From positions 803,571 to 867,570 of the forward strand of contig JANTQE010000004.1 of assembly GCA_032988195.1 (NCBI GenBank): a DNA stretch of 64,000 bases, in the 5' to 3' direction. This DNA is from Arachnomyces sp. PD_36 (lineage: Eukaryota; Ascomycota; Eurotiomycetes; Onygenales; Arachnomycetaceae). Below the pieces are notes generated by a model. The model worked only from the letters and a program-made list of their open reading frames with translations, did not search any database and was not told the DNA's origin. The translations under genes and the position numbers were made by a program. Positions within the stretch are counted from its first letter, which is position 1. Every line of letters begins with the position of its first letter. Shown one piece after another: positions 10,749 to 24,211 of this stretch.

Positions 10749-12481
10749 CGGAGCAATCGATGATGGAAGCAACTCTGCTGAGTGTGAGTAATTCCTCCCA
10801 TGCATGAGCTCTACGACGGATGACCTAACATTCAAAGACCTCTAGTTGTACCCTGCGTCATCCACCCGAGTGAGTGTCAGTATCGCCCAACGTTGGAGCT
10901 TGGAGTTGGTGGGCTACCTATCTGGTTTCTTTTCTCTTAGGGCTCGATACCCGGACAACGGTTGTTTCATTGGATAATTAGGCAGCTTTTCTCCTTTTTC
11001 TTTCTCGTCCGAGTTAGTCCAGATGCATCATGTATGGTTTATGTTGTAGCTTTAAAGGATTTCCACTTAAAAACACCTCCCTCCCTATCGCTAATACTGT
11101 TTTTGGGGAATGTTAAATAGCCTTTTTCCGGTTTTTGCTCAATATTCGGAGATGGATTCTCACGACAGCCCCCTGTATATAAAATTACTCACAGATGGTT
11201 CGCCAATGCCAGAAGTCGGTAATAATTACACTCATAATTAATTTCCAGGGACAAACAGTAAGTGTGCGGCTGGAACAACCCTTCATCGACCCATCCATCC
11301 ATCCATCTATTCAAGACTTCGAAACGCGATGCGGACAAATTGCCATGAACCCACAAAAAGGGGTATATCCAAAGTCGATAAAAAGCTTAGTAAAAGCAAC
11401 AACTTCAAAACCCGAAGCATAAGGCAATAAAGTAAACTCGAAGTAAATAATCGATCAATCTAGACAGCCAGACTGCAGGAATGAAACAAAAACCCCTGAT
11501 TTCAAAGCCGTCGGCCGTTCCACTAGAATATCCCATATCTAGACAAGACAACCCCTATTCCACACGACCATCTGATCCAAGCTCCAAAACAGTCAAGACA
11601 ACAACTATTAAAAGCGAACAAGAGCGCTAGCAGCCGAGAAGAATCACAGAACGACAAGTCTTTGCATCATCTTATTCTTTTTTTATAACATTTTTTCTGT
11701 CTTGTTCCTCTCTCTTTCTCCCTCTTTCCTCGGGAGACCGATCACTCTCAGAGCACGAAAAAAGTACACAAGTTGGAACGTGAACAGACACAGCACAGCA
11801 CATATGTGAACAAAAGCCTGGAAGTCAGTCAGCCGGTCAGTCAAGCAAGAAAGAAAAAAGACACTGGCAAATAAAGGACAATGATGATTGAAACCACTAG
11901 CAAAAAAAAACCGAGTATGATATATATAATATAAAAAAAACGACCAACATAGGAAAACGGAGCAAGAAAACGACGAGAGGAAGGAAAAAAGACGCCAACC
12001 ATCATTAAACACATTTCTTCTTTTCTACCAAACACAGAGAGAGAAAGATATCCCACCAAGAAAAAAGCGAACAAAGGAAACAAAGCAAGAAAAAGGGAGG
12101 TAATGTAATGTGTGGCAACAAAAGAAAGCCTCGCCCATAAAACCCTCTTTAATACCCGACATGATTATAGAAAAAGAGATCCCATCCATGGAAAAACAAA
12201 AATGTGCATGCAACCTTCGCTCTTCGAAAAGCCTTCATCAAAAAATCTGCCAAACTGGAGCAAACACATGCCTGTACTGTACTGGACCCCTTTTGTAGTT
12301 AGAAAGCAAACCATTCCTGTGGAAATGGCTCTAACCGGGGAGCCGTGACCATCAACCTGTAATCAGTTGTACTTCAACAAAACCCTCAACACGTCTCAAG
12401 TCGCAAACAGGGCGTTGAAGGTAGTCACCAACGACGTTTCAAGCAGCAAGATACCAAAGATCATACCACCATCATCATAAC
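10749..12481. other. Convergent spacer, 3' ends of two genes
   Basis: A 1.7-kb region between the stops of the 133-aa gene (+) and the nucleotidyltransferase (-). It is A-rich on the plus strand from 11.6 to 12.3 kb, with many AAAGAAA and GAAAAA runs, as for a long minus-strand T-rich 3' UTR. A short CCAT/CATC tetranucleotide repeat lies at 11290-11307. No gene seen. Confidence 0.4.
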
Positions 12482-15400
12482 TCAGCCCCCTTTCCTCATC
12501 GACTCATCAGCCGGAGGATGTTCCCCTCCATTGACAATAAGTTGATTCGGCTCAAGAACCTTCGGCCCCTTCTTATTCTTCTTCTTTGTCGTGGTTTGCC
12601 AGCCATTCCCCTGGTTAGTACTGTTCCCGTCGTACCCCGTAACACTAATTGGGGCCGCGACACCATTGGGTTTCTGGGGTAGAGCTTCAACCTGTCGTTC
12701 CTTGAGCGCCATAGCGTAATCTCGAGGCGAGAATACTTCCTGTCGAGTCCTAGGCTTAGCTTTGACGCTATTGCCATTCATTCGTTCGAAGCTCAGTCCA
12801 TTTGACCGACGCTTAGCTGTGGGTGACGGTGTACGCGCTTCCTTCACGGGAGACAGCACAGGGGCCGTATTCGAATGCGAGAATTTATCGCTCGAAGGGG
12901 AGAACGGCACATCAGAAACATCAACATCAGATTCTGCATGCGTATGATTCCCATACTTGTTGTACTTCCCACGACCCGACTTATTCGAAGAGTCGTAAGC
13001 AGGATCCGAATGCGCGATTTGAAGAGCCTGTAATCGCCCTGCCAAGTTTCCTGGGCGAGTATGGTGACCATTCGTTACACCATTACTTATACCAAGCGCA
13101 TCCCGTCCATTGGCTTGAGCCTGCTGTTGCAACTCTTGCTGCTGTCGCGCGTAATACGCATGGAAATCTGACTCATATGAACTATGATCCTGAAGATCTT
13201 GAGACATAGCGTCCGACATGCTAGCAGGAGTATCGCAGACTTCATCAGAAGGCGACGTGCATTGGCTCGCATCCATATAATGATCACTACCATCATTGCT
13301 CGATCGACGTTGATCACTCGATGACACTGAGCCATCTACAATCAACGGGCCATAGTCTTGGCGATTCGTCGCCGGCCGCGAGGAACCTTTGTGCTGTGGA
13401 GGAGGCATTTTCGACGTCGTCGCAAATGTTTGATCTGGCGAGGAACGAGGTGGAGAAACAGCTGGGGAACGATAATCAGGTGCAGATCGCGCGAATGGTG
13501 ATGCGCCATTCTGCATAGCCAACCCTGTGTGCGCTGCCACAGGAGAACCAAGAGAGTTTTGATGATATGCTTGGAGTCGAGGCGAGCCTGTGGCGTAGTA
13601 GTAACCAACATACTCAGCCCGACCATCGTCCATATATGATGGGCGTGACATAATCGGCACAGCATATGGTATGAAGTTCCTCTCAACTTCGCGAGATGGT
13701 TGCTTCGGTGAACCAGAAACATGCCGCGATTTCGGCGCCGAAGGAATATCCCCCACCACATAGTACGGACTAAAGCTTTGTGATATCGGAGATGGTAGAG
13801 GTCTTGCGGGTTGCGACTGTGCCCGAAGTGAACCACGAGGAGATCCGTTCGCAGTTGAAGCGTGGCGGTGATGTCGTCGTACATCTGGCGCAGCTGGAGT
13901 AGACGGTGATGGAGGGTTGGTGTTGGCTCCCTGTAAACTGGAAGCTGTCATCGGAGCATATGAATTGTTATAAGCAACCTGCTGGCGTCCAGGTCCTGAG
14001 AGAGGTGGGTGATTCACTGTCCCTGCCCGACTCCTTGAACCCTCGTCAGCTGCACTCTCTTGCTGTTGCGAAAGCGGAAACTGAAGGTTAGGTTGTCGGA
14101 TCAAAGTCGGTGCTGGCCTGCCAGTAATCATCGCCTGATGCTGGAGTTGTATCCTAAGCTCCTGCTCTTGCGCCTGTAGGATTTGTATCTGTTGGTACAG
14201 ATGATCGTGAAGGAGGTATTGCGCATGTTGAGCTTGCAGTGAAAGCTCTGAAGCAGACATTTGACCATTCCCATGGCGGAAATTGTTCGGTCGATTCGTA
14301 GCGCTCGACGATCGGCGTCCGCCATTCGATCCACGATTATAATGGCTGGAGTTTCTCCCACCACGGCCACCTCCCCGCCCACCTCGCGACGAATTCGAAG
14401 GCGTCGACGCGATAATCGGTCTCCGTTGAGGAGCTGGTCGTTCCCAAACCCGTTCTTCTTCCGGTGGATACTCGTACTGCTCGCAGCACTGTTCAAAATT
14501 GGCTTCCGAAACAGCCTTAAAAGCTCTCCGCAGCTCAATGTGAACACCTCGGAATGAAGTATCGTCGGCGGTATTTCCAAGATTTCTTGACGTGTTGAAC
14601 GGTTCCTCCACACAGAGTCGGTTATTCTGCAAAAGGTGCCAGCCTTTACCCTCTTTAGATATCAGTTGCCCTTCCCGAACAGATATTACGTTCCTCTCGT
14701 AGTCAAGATCGTGACCGTAATACCGGAAGAACTCAAAGAATAGCTCCCCTAATGACTGTTTATTCTCCTTCCCAAATCCAGCTAACGAATCTATGTCATC
14801 GTCGAACTTGGAAGGGGAGCCATCGACCGTTTCTTGTTTTCCATGTGGACGCTGCTGGAGCGACGGTAAAATCGGTGGGGATCGAGTTTGTAGGAAATTT
14901 ATAATCAGACAAATCCAAGTATAGGAGCTCAAAGTTCCTCCAAGCGCTGTTTCCAATCATTAGACAAAAGTAGCTCCCAATATCGCAACATGCTTAACGT
15001 ACCTGCATCGTTTAATATTCGACGTTTCGTCCAATATTTCACGATCATAGCCAGTGGCCGCACTCGCTCGTCAATATCCACATACGTCTTGATCATCCGC
15101 GTATTCTCCAAAGCCAAAGTATTGTTGACGTTCATATCGCAGGCAAGCTGAAGCTCGGGGTCCCAGATCTTCACAATAGGAACCTTGGCATGCGAAACAC
15201 ACACCACGCGCTCCATACCATCTGGCAGAGACATTAGCTAACCAGAATCCCCGATAAACTCGGCATCCAAAACAACATACGTTTAGCCAGAACTTCTGCC
15301 AGGATGCAGACCTGCTCCAATTCTTTCAGTGGTGTTGTTATACATATGTCAACTGCGCATAAATTGTAAGCTTTCCAGAGCCTGGGTAGACTAATTCTCG

Positions 15401-16024
15401 GGCACAACGCCTACCATCGGAGTCACTCGAGCAGAGTTTATTCCCAGAAGACCCAAACACATGTACCCTAATATCATTCCCAGGCCATTGCGTATTCAGA
15501 AGAGTTTCCAGCTTCTGAACCAGCTTCGTCCTCCGTTCCTCACTCTCGGCAGACGGTAATAATCGGTTATAAACCTCTCTCATATCCCCTTCAAGCTTCT
15601 TATCTTCCTCCGGATCGAGGCATTTCTTCAACGGCTCCTTTTCCTCCGGCAAGAGCTCACCGCCTAACGAGTACGGCATCCTCCGCCGAAAATGCGCCAT
15701 TCCCGTCTCATATTTGCAACCACCAGAAGGTTTTCGTAACGAAGGAAGAGGGTGATTCGATTCGGAGTGTGTGGATCGGGGAGAGGTATTATTTTTCGGA
15801 GACGGTGATCTGGAGCGGAATGAGAAATTGCGTGGTTGTTGGTATGGAGTGGAAGGCAGGGAGCTGGACTGCTGGGATGTGGTGCGGGAGGGAGCTATGC
15901 GCATGCGCTTTGGTATGTCTGTTGGTAAGGCCCACGCCATTTTCGGAGGTCTCTCCTGTGCTATCGGTGAGTTGTCACCTGTGATATCAAATGAAGTAGC
16001 ATGCCCGTTAGTCGTAGACTTCAT
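12482..16024 (-). CDS. Cid1/Trf4-type terminal nucleotidyltransferase (PAP/25A-associated family)
   Basis: Four exons: 16024-15415, 15352-15281, 15221-15003, 14946-12482; 1121 aa. Introns of 62, 59 and 56 bp restore a continuous pol-beta nucleotidyltransferase domain. The active site is VFGSSGNKLCSSDSD joined across intron 1 to VDICITTPL (first two catalytic Asp in DVD, about 203-205), with the third Asp in ELQLACDMNV near residue 255. The PAP-associated domain follows (ILNDAALGGTLSSYTW, LGELFFEFFRYYGHD). About 650 C-terminal residues are disordered: an RGG/Gly patch (SRGGRGGGRGGRN), Gln-rich and Ser/Pro-rich stretches, and a basic end (TTKKKNKKGPKVL). Such enzymes add untemplated nucleotides to RNA 3' ends. 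The architecture recalls Aspergillus CutA, which tags mRNAs before decapping, but that match is inference. The start is the first true ATG; the frame is open upstream only via GTG. Confidence 0.88.
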
Positions 16025-17957
16025 GCGGGGATGAAAATGTGTATCCACCACGTCGGCCTTCCCCTTTCCTCGTATATCCCGTTTTTCCTTCGTGAGCCGG
16101 TGTCTAGTTGTATGTAGCCGTCAACGAAGGCGGGAATCGAGGAATGAGAATCCACAAAGATAACGCGGAGGACAGTTAGTAGAAAGCGTATACGTGCGAT
16201 GAATCGTGAGAGATCGTGAATCCGTGTCAACAACGACGGCGACAGCGAGTTGTCAACGACGACAATCCTTCTTCCTCTCCCAAAGATAACCCAAACAGAT
16301 CTATCCTTCTTTTCTCTTTTCCCTCCCACTAAACCAGAGCGGAGAGACCTCCCAAATAAATCCGTGATGAGGCAATCAAGACGACAGCAGCAGCACAGCA
16401 CAACAACCACCAGAATCTATATACCTTCCCATTCGAAAAGCAACCGAACTTCTCCTCCTCTTTTCTTTCTATTTTCTGGTTTATTTCCTTTTCCTTCCTT
16501 CTTTATTTCTTTCTTTTTCTTTTTCCTCGACTAGGAAGGAAGGAAGATGTCGGTCAACCCGCGTTTCGTTGTCTCGGTTTGACGTGAAATACCGATCTCT
16601 TATCGATCGAGTTTATTTCCAGACCGTGAGATTTATCAAACTTCCGTCTCCGACAATTAGGACTCGAATTCGAACCCGATAAGCGCGAGGACAGAACAAC
16701 AGACGGGGTGGAGTGGAGTGGAGAGGGAGGGAGTTGAGTTGGTGACCCCGAGTAAAGCCAGGTGCGAGCGAGGGTTCCGTCGGTGTCGGTCGTTCTTTCG
16801 AAAGGTAACGAAAACTCTCAAATACGAACAAATACACAGACAAATCCCAAAACCAAAAAAGGAAAGGAACTCGACCCTATTTTCCAGAGTCTTGCAGTGT
16901 CTCCTTCTCTGTTCGAGAAAGGGGGAGGGGGTCGTGGTCTGTTGTATGTATGTATGTAGTCGACGGGAAACGGAACGGGGGGGAACGATGTACCCTTCCT
17001 TATTTCAACGGCGCACCCAACAAAGTCCCAAGTCGAAAGGAGGATGGTGGGAGGTAGACGTACGAGTGGAATCGAATATGGTGGTGACTTTGGCTTCGGG
17101 GGGGAGGAGGGAGGTTTCCGTCGAAAGGGCAGAAGAAGAAGTGGAAGAGAGAGGAGAAGGAGAATTTTCTCTCTGAGGGTTGGTGTTTTTCGAACGTTCA
17201 ACGTTCAAGGGTGAGTTAAGTTGTATTATCCTCTCTGTAAATAATTTCCAGATGTATTGATTGTATTTGGAAATGTCCACAGTTTAAGGGAGAGAGAGGG
17301 AGACGGAGAGACGGAGAGACCAAGACAGACAGGTGAGAGAGAGAAAGAGTGAGTGAGTGATGGGATGAAGAACAGGCGCTAGTCCATTCAGGGAGAGGGG
17401 GAACAACTGACGTTGGTGGTCGGTGTGGGTGACCGTACTTTTGTTTCAACGGGCGTTCTGTATATACTTTGTACGTCACTTTTTGCTTTTGAAAAATACG
17501 GGGAGGGGAGAAGGTGAGGAACATTTCTGAGCTGATGAAAGGGGGCGGCGAGGGACTACGGGGTCAATTGGGTTTATTCAGCTATTATCTGTTCTATCTA
17601 CATATTATTGCCTATGTGTCTCACACCCCAAAAACTCGACGTATCTACTTTTCGTACGGAGGGACTTGACTCGAACTTGAACAGTGCTGAGTGAGATGAC
17701 CTAGGCGGTGAGTAAGAAAAGGCAGAGCTTCTTAGCTCTGGTCTGATGTGTGAAGATAGGAGAAGGGATAGGCAACATTTGGTAAGACAGGAAATAACTT
17801 CCTTTGCCTAGGGCAGGCGCCCATGCTTACAATGCGGATATATCTATCGCATATATCAATAATCCCATGACACTTCGTCGCTGTGCACGGAACGCCTCTT
17901 CAGAGTGGGGGAGAAGAAAGAAGAGTTCACAGACGTTTGCTTTTATTTTTCCCTTCG

Positions 17958-17995
17958 CTTGCTTGCTTGCTACCTGCCGCTTCTAAGCAAGCAAG
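17958..17995. repeat. Inverted repeat (11-bp arms)
   Basis: CTTGCTTGCTT at 17958-17968 is the exact reverse complement of AAGCAAGCAAG at 17985-17995, with a 16-base loop. The left arm is built from GCTT repeats, so several registers can pair. Confidence 0.7.
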
Positions 17996-18060
17996 GGGTG
18001 AAGAGAAGAGAAAGGAAACACGAGCACAAAAAAGGCAGACGAGAGAATGCTTGATAGGAG

Positions 18061-18097
18061 AAGAAACTTTTTTACCCTTTTCCCCGCCAAGTTTCTT
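18061..18097. repeat. Inverted repeat (9-bp arms)
   Basis: AAGAAACTT at 18061-18069 pairs exactly with AAGTTTCTT at 18089-18097 around a 19-base T/C-rich loop, 66 bp after the previous hairpin. Confidence 0.65.
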
Positions 18098-21000
18098 GAG
18101 TGAAAAAAAGAAGGCAAAAGGCAAGAGCCTGCAGGTACTCTGCAGTCGAACAGCAACTGGGGACATGGAGTATATGCACGACAATACAAACAACTGCGGT
18201 GACATGGATACGCATACCAGAAACACGTCGATGTAAAAAAAGATCGATTTTGTGGGGTCAGTTGAAATGAGGATTTTGAGAGATTTTCCCCCCCAGGCCT
18301 GGCTGCTGGTCTATATATCCAATTTAAAAATATTGTTGGCAGCCCTGGCGGGTGAGCTTCTAGATGTCGGAAGCGAAGTCCATTTCTGCCTATGCTGGCA
18401 AATTTTCCCTATATATCGATCGCTCGTTGCGATGGTATGGTAGTCATCTCTATTTCGCCTTTTTTTTTCTTGCAGAGCTTTGAGCATCCTCCAGCTCAAC
18501 CAAGCATGACCACTTGCCAGCAGTCGCCCGGACAATCATCTCCATGGTTTCATCCCTGCGGGCGCTTGCGGATTATCTTGCTTTTCGACAAGGACCGTTT
18601 TGTAGAAGATCCAATCCAGATATTATTATCACTATCATCGTCTCCGTTCTCCGTAACTCTTCCATACTCCTCCCTCTTTCCCTGTCGCGCTATGCACACC
18701 CTGCAATCGTACACATGTACGGGGATAATTTCGACACAGCTGCGAGTCACCTGGAAATAGATCTTAGCATGATTCCCAATTTTAGGCTCTTGCACGTTGC
18801 CGCTCTTCAGCCATAATGTACTGGACCGCAGCCGAGCCTTGGTTGCCTGAAAGAGAGATACCCCTCTTCATCCCGGGGACAGCCCCAGAAGACTGGTTGA
18901 AAGGAAGGTATTTCCAAGGCGTCAAGTGCATCCAGGTGATTGGTGCCGCAAAAATAAACGGCAAAATAATAGAAATATAGCCCTGAACAATGAAACTTTG
19001 CCTTTAACTCCCACGAGGAAGAGCCAAGTCAAGCAAAGTATCGGTCATAGCGGGCCTCTTTTCCTTTTGGAAAATTAATCCGGTTCCCCAATCCCTCTCT
19101 CTCTACACTCCCCTGCCAGTCTGGGGCTACCGCGAGCCAAATAAAGAAGGAGCGATATATAAGAGAGAGGGAGAGAGGGATATAACGGAGTTAGAAAGCA
19201 CTTGCCCTGGCTTACCCTTAACCCTGCGAATCGATTGTCCCCGTGCACAACGGCGGTTAGACGTCGTATATAGAAACGGGTAGGGAGGGTGGCTTCCTGG
19301 AAGGCGTGTGATCTTTTTCCATGGAAGAAATGGAAAAGCATGGAAAGATGGGGATGAGGATGGGAAAATGGAAGAGTGTAATGGGACATGGGTCGGGCCG
19401 GGGGTAAAGTTTTGAGGGCAAGGGGCTACCTGGTCTTCTTATCGTTGGAGGAAGGCCAAAGTTTGGGGGAGATGTGACTCCTTTTGCTACCCACGCATGA
19501 TATGGGAATGGTGTGGTGTCGTGAGGAGGGGTATGGCGTTGACGGGAGATGGCGTGGCGATGGGATTCATCGCTAGGGTGGGGAGGTGTGGATGGAGAAG
19601 GGTGATCATACGTAGGGTCAGTCTTCACCGTCCTAACGACAGTGAGGGGGATGGGTGGTTCCGGTTTAGGGTGGTAGCGATAGCGGCCGATGGACGGCGC
19701 GTAAAAACGTCGATTCACACTCCCAGTCCCCAATCACGATGATGATACTCGCGACACCCAAGTTTAGAAAAAGAATAATAGATGAAAAATGACCTCGAAA
19801 TAAAACATGAGAGGCTCAGTGGATTCTTCAAGAATTTCAACGGGTGATCCGGGAGGATTTAATTGGGCAAAAGGAGTGAGAATGTGGACAAGAGCTGCGA
19901 ATCCGATCAATGCTGGCAGATTGATGATTGATCCTTGAGGATCGGAGACTGGGAATCTGGAGAAAGCCTCGCTCACGGAAATCTCGCGATGAGACGGAGG
20001 TCGGAGGACCTCAAACGAGGAGTGCTTGGAAATACTGTCACAAAATAAACGCACGCACTATATGCAACTGTGTAACCTTCTCCTGGTCGTTAACAGCAGC
20101 CTCGACGTCGCCAGTCCCAGTCGCGATGGTTGACAGCAGCAGACAGCAGTGGGGTTCGTTGAGAAACTTTTGTTCCAGAATATTTTGGAATTGCGATGAA
20201 CAAGAAACGCAGGGTGGAATTGGACCCCTGACGAAACATCGTTTCTTCCTGCCGGCGATCTCCCATCATTGGCTTGGTTAGTGAATAATCTGCCGTGGCT
20301 TGACTAAGGGCATGTTTCTGGAAGGTGTTTCCCTTCTCTCGACTGTGAGAGCTTCTTTCTCGATCAATTGCATCATATCATGCACGATCGCTTGCAAGAT
20401 GTGGCACGGCGCCGAGGTGCTGAAGAAGGGGGAGACACGACCATGTTGAAGCTTTCCACGTTCTCATCCCTCTGTTACTCGTCCCCTCCTCTCTCAAGCA
20501 GGAGAAGAATGATACACCCCCAGCATCTCCTTAGTAGGGATTAATCATGGATACGACGTTGGGATACCCCTGGTGCTTGTCGTCGGTATCTGGAGGTGCG
20601 CGCGATGCGCCAGTTCGTTCATAAAAAAAGGTGGATGATTTTTAAATTGCCCGTCATAAAATTTTGCATGGCGCTGTTTGTCATATTATCGTGAAGAGAA
20701 GGGGGAGATCGGTTCAATTAGGGCCCGGGGGGAGAGAGCCATCACCGGAGCGCTTAGGTGAGACTCGGTGGGACTCGGGGGGATCTTTTACCTAAAGACG
20801 GCGCCCAAGGTGCCCATGCCGCCGCCCATCATGTTCCCCACCAACCCCCGAGGACCAAAGGACGGTCAATTGGAATGATGAGGAAACGACCGGTGCCAAC
20901 GAGTTCAGCGCTCAACCAGAGTCATGATAAGCCATCGGAACCCTATATTCTGACTCCTCGCCCGCGCTTTTGCAACGGGCGGGTTATCCGATAGCTAAGT

Positions 21001-22429
21001 ATCCCACCGAAGGCGCCTTTGGGGAGAAATTACCACAGTGTACGACATTGAATCCCTCCCACGAACACTAGCTGCATCCAAATCTCGCCTGTTTGCCCGT
21101 GCCAGCGAGCAATGGCCACTCACTTGCGCCTTTTACGACCCACTCCGGTCTTCGCTCCTTTCCACCCCACTGGATAGATAACACCAATTGTCCTCTCGTG
21201 AAGAAGGATTGAGGAATTGTAGGGGCCATTGTTCTTGGAGATGGTGAAGGAAGAAGGAAGGGGAGAGAGTAGAAGAGAAGAAAGAGACCGTTTAACATGG
21301 AAGTAGAGAGAAAGGGGGAGGAACGGGGTACAAAGGAACGACCTCAGAATTCCCGAGCAAGACAGCGGAATCAGCGAAAGTAACGAGGGAATAGCCGGTA
21401 CCAAGCATGTACCCACATTGTGCTCCTACTTTAATCTGGTCAGGGCTCAGGGCTTCAAAGTGTCCCTTTTTCTTTCTTTCGCCCGTTTTTTTCTTTCAAC
21501 AGTGAATTGAAGAACAATCCGGAACTCCTGCTAGTCTACTAGGGCTTTGCTTGCTTGTCTTCTTCATAAGTTATCCCGTTGTTATTACCGTATCTCAATC
21601 TAACGGAGTTTAGTTCCATCGTCTCTTTTTTTCTCTCTTTCTCTCCATATCAAAATTCTTTCCACTCTCACTCACTCTTCCCATTCATCAATTCTCTCTT
21701 TTCTTTTCTCCCTCATCCCTCTCTTTCTCGACTTCTCCCAATTCTCTGGGGAGGTTTCAGGATCCATTCTCATTCTCTTCTAAAGTCTTCGTTTAGTAGA
21801 GCGAAGGGAGAGTAACTCAATTCGCATCGAGAAGTGGGAAGAAAAAGTCTGATCGTTCATTGCCGTGAGTACTACCCAACCCTCCACCAAGATTTTTTTT
21901 TCTCTTCGACCTCTTTTTCCTCTTCCCTCGGGCATACAAGGATTCTTTTTCGCCTTCACCAATGAGGCTGCCTCTCACCCACGTCGATCGTTGAAGAAGG
22001 GAGATGACAGAAGGGTAGAAGGGAAAAAAAAGAAGTGAGGGAGGCGGATGAGAGAAAAAAAAATCGATACTCCAACAACCGACCCTTTTCTTCCGCACCT
22101 TGCGATGTCATCAGTCTCGCCATCGGCCCTATTATTCTCTTGACCAAACCCCAGATTCTATCTCGATCATCCGATAGGGCTTGTTAGCAGTGCTTACCAT
22201 TTTTTGTTTGCTGTTGTCAGGCCTTCCTTTCGGTACCGATCCCGTTATCCGGACTGTCATTCCTTCCAGTTTGTCCTTTAGCATCGTGCAGCCTCCAACC
22301 ACGCCGACATCCCAAGTCCCGACGACCCGACACGTTTAAGCAGTGAGGATAAAGGACTTAATATCAGGAAACAAAATTTTTAAGCGGCAAGAGCGAGTAT
22401 AGTGTGTCTTTGGTTTTGCGACTTTGACC

Positions 22430-24211
22430 ATGTCCTACTCCTACGAACCTCAGGGATGGCAGGCACCGGTGCGTCAAGCATCGTGGGAGCAGCCGGCACC
22501 CCCTTCTCGGTCAGGTACGTCGCTGTCGGGGTCTACGAAGGAAGGTGGTGGATAGTATCGATCAGTAGCTTACTCCCAACAACCGATATAGGCACCAGCT
22601 CGGCTTCTCAGCGTGAGGAGACCACTGCGTTTTCTTCTCAGTTCGATGGTATGGAATCACAACTCCTATTCACTACAGCACTATAGAACCCAACAACCCT
22701 CTCGATCTGCATGGGAAACTGCGTTTTCGCTCGGGAAGACGACAGGAATTTCCGAACCTTCTTGGCCACGGGTCCAAACGTCGAGGTGGTCTATAAATAG
22801 ACAGTACCAATGCTGACTATATCAAAGAGGTCGACCGTGCGGTTGACAACCTAGTAAAGAGCGGGAAGCTATTCAACAACAATGCTTCTCGGAGAGACTC
22901 GGTCCCCATGATGGTGGGCCGTCCATACCCGGAATATGGTAGGTTTTGAATTCCCACCATCCCGCAAATTGGTTTCATCCCCTAAAACATCTTGAAGACC
23001 CCCGTGGGATGGGTGCAGGTCCTCAACGCCACCACTCCATTAGCGAATACGACCCGGCCCGTTCCCACTCGACCTCCAACGTCCAGGGATTCTATGCGTC
23101 GCAACGGTACCAGAGCCGCCCCAATGAAGCAGAGCAAATGATGCAGGCGAAACGTCGAATGGCGGCACAGCGCGAGAGGGAGCTCCGCAACTACCACCAA
23201 GAGCAGCAGTACAATCGAAGTATGTGATGAGCGTTAATCTTAATCTCTATTTTCCTTTCTCATTTCTTGATCCGGCCTTTTCTATTGTCTTCCTATGTTC
23301 TCTGTAAGTTCTGTTCTTGTGGTTGTACTGTATCTTAACATGGTTTTTCATTGGATAAAGGCCTTCTTTCCGAAATGTCTGGCAACAAGTCCGATCGTTC
23401 CATGAGTCCCGCCGCGATGAGCGAAGAAAGTCGACGCGAATTGATCGCACGCCAGCACCGTGCTCTGTATGGCAATGAGAGCCCTGCCTTCTATCCTAAT
23501 GGCAGCCTCCCCGAGGACGGCCAGAATCGTCCCGAAAGTCAGTCCTCTAGCATCCCTACCTCCGTTCCCGGGGGCACTCGGGGTCAATCTCCAAGAGGTG
23601 TAGACCCATTTGGCATTGGCCAAAACCAGGGACAGGGTTCTTCTGACGGTACTGTTCCAGTCACTTCAGGGCCTTCTCCAGCGGTGCCCCAGTCTCCGTC
23701 TCGCGCCAACAGCACCTCGTCCCCGGTTTCCGGCAACAACCAGAGCTTCGGAGGCTTCGACGGCAGCCAGGGCCAGCAGCAAACCCAAACTTCAACATCC
23801 TCCCCTGGCGGCGCGGAGTCCCCATCCTCCCTCCCGAACTCCAAGTCCTCCACCGGTCCAATCGGCACTGGGGTGGGCCCCATTGGGTCTCGCCCTAGCC
23901 AGCAGCCAGGAACCAGCCAGGCGAGCAACCCAGCATTGACGAAGCGCTCCACGACTCCGCTACCGTCGCCCCTTAGCTATGGTTTTGCTCCCAACGAAGC
24001 AGCCACCAACTCGTCCGCGAACCCTAACTCCAACGGAAACAACCAGTCCGCACCTTCGTCCAACCCATCGAATGCTACTCCAACAACCACCGGGGGCCCC
24101 AACCCTGGCATGAAGGAGTCTTCCGGTGGCGTCGCCCTCGGATGGGGTAACGGAAGCGGTGTCTGGGGCTCGAAGAATCCCTTGGGCGTCCAGGCCTCTG
24201 TCTGGGGTTAG
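22430..24211 (+). CDS. Low-complexity fungal protein with C-terminal W-G motifs, function unknown
   Basis: Five exons: 22430-22514, 22592-22648, 22801-22938, 23019-23219, 23361-24211; 443 aa, phases consistent. The N-terminus MSYSYEPQGWQAP is followed by SQREETTAFSSQFD, YIKEVDRAVDNLVKSGK and RRDSVPMMVGRPYPEY, then HHSISEYDPARSHSTSN, a basic helix (EAEQMMQAKRRMAAQRERE) and SDRSMSPAAMSEESRRELI. I recall this string of motifs as conserved across filamentous ascomycetes but know no function. The last 200 residues are Ser/Pro/Gln/Asn-rich, and the end carries LGWGNGSGVWGSKN and QASVWG, three W-G dipeptides in 22 residues. Several RxxS contexts suggest phosphorylation. The final intron (23220-23360) appears to use an AAAG 3' splice site; the frame before and after it leaves no other choice. 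A long T/C-rich leader precedes the ATG. Confidence 0.78.

Larger units (their letters stand above)
16025..22429. other. Long 6.4-kb divergent intergenic region
   Basis: Two genes start outward from this region, so it holds both promoters and probably long leaders. It is compositionally striking: pyrimidine tracts at 16440-16530 and 21590-21730, a purine-rich run at 17280-17350 (GAGAGA/GGAGAC units), short hairpins near 18.0 kb and many poly-T or poly-A runs. Open frames here are low in complexity or lack ATG starts. One minus-strand frame near 19764-20035 (containing INLPALIGFAALVHIL), preceded by a TTTTGTGACAG acceptor-like site, has mild coding character but no start or neighbouring exon could be found. 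Unrecognised small or non-coding genes are possible. Confidence 0.35.

Noticed and set aside
16718..17280. 152-codon and other frames in the G/A-rich part of the divergent spacer
   Set aside because: Low-complexity translation of purine tracts with no family-like sequence.
19257..19733. 158-codon minus-strand Pro-rich frame
   Set aside because: It begins at TTG, is Pro/His-biased from a simple G-rich stretch, and has no partner exon.
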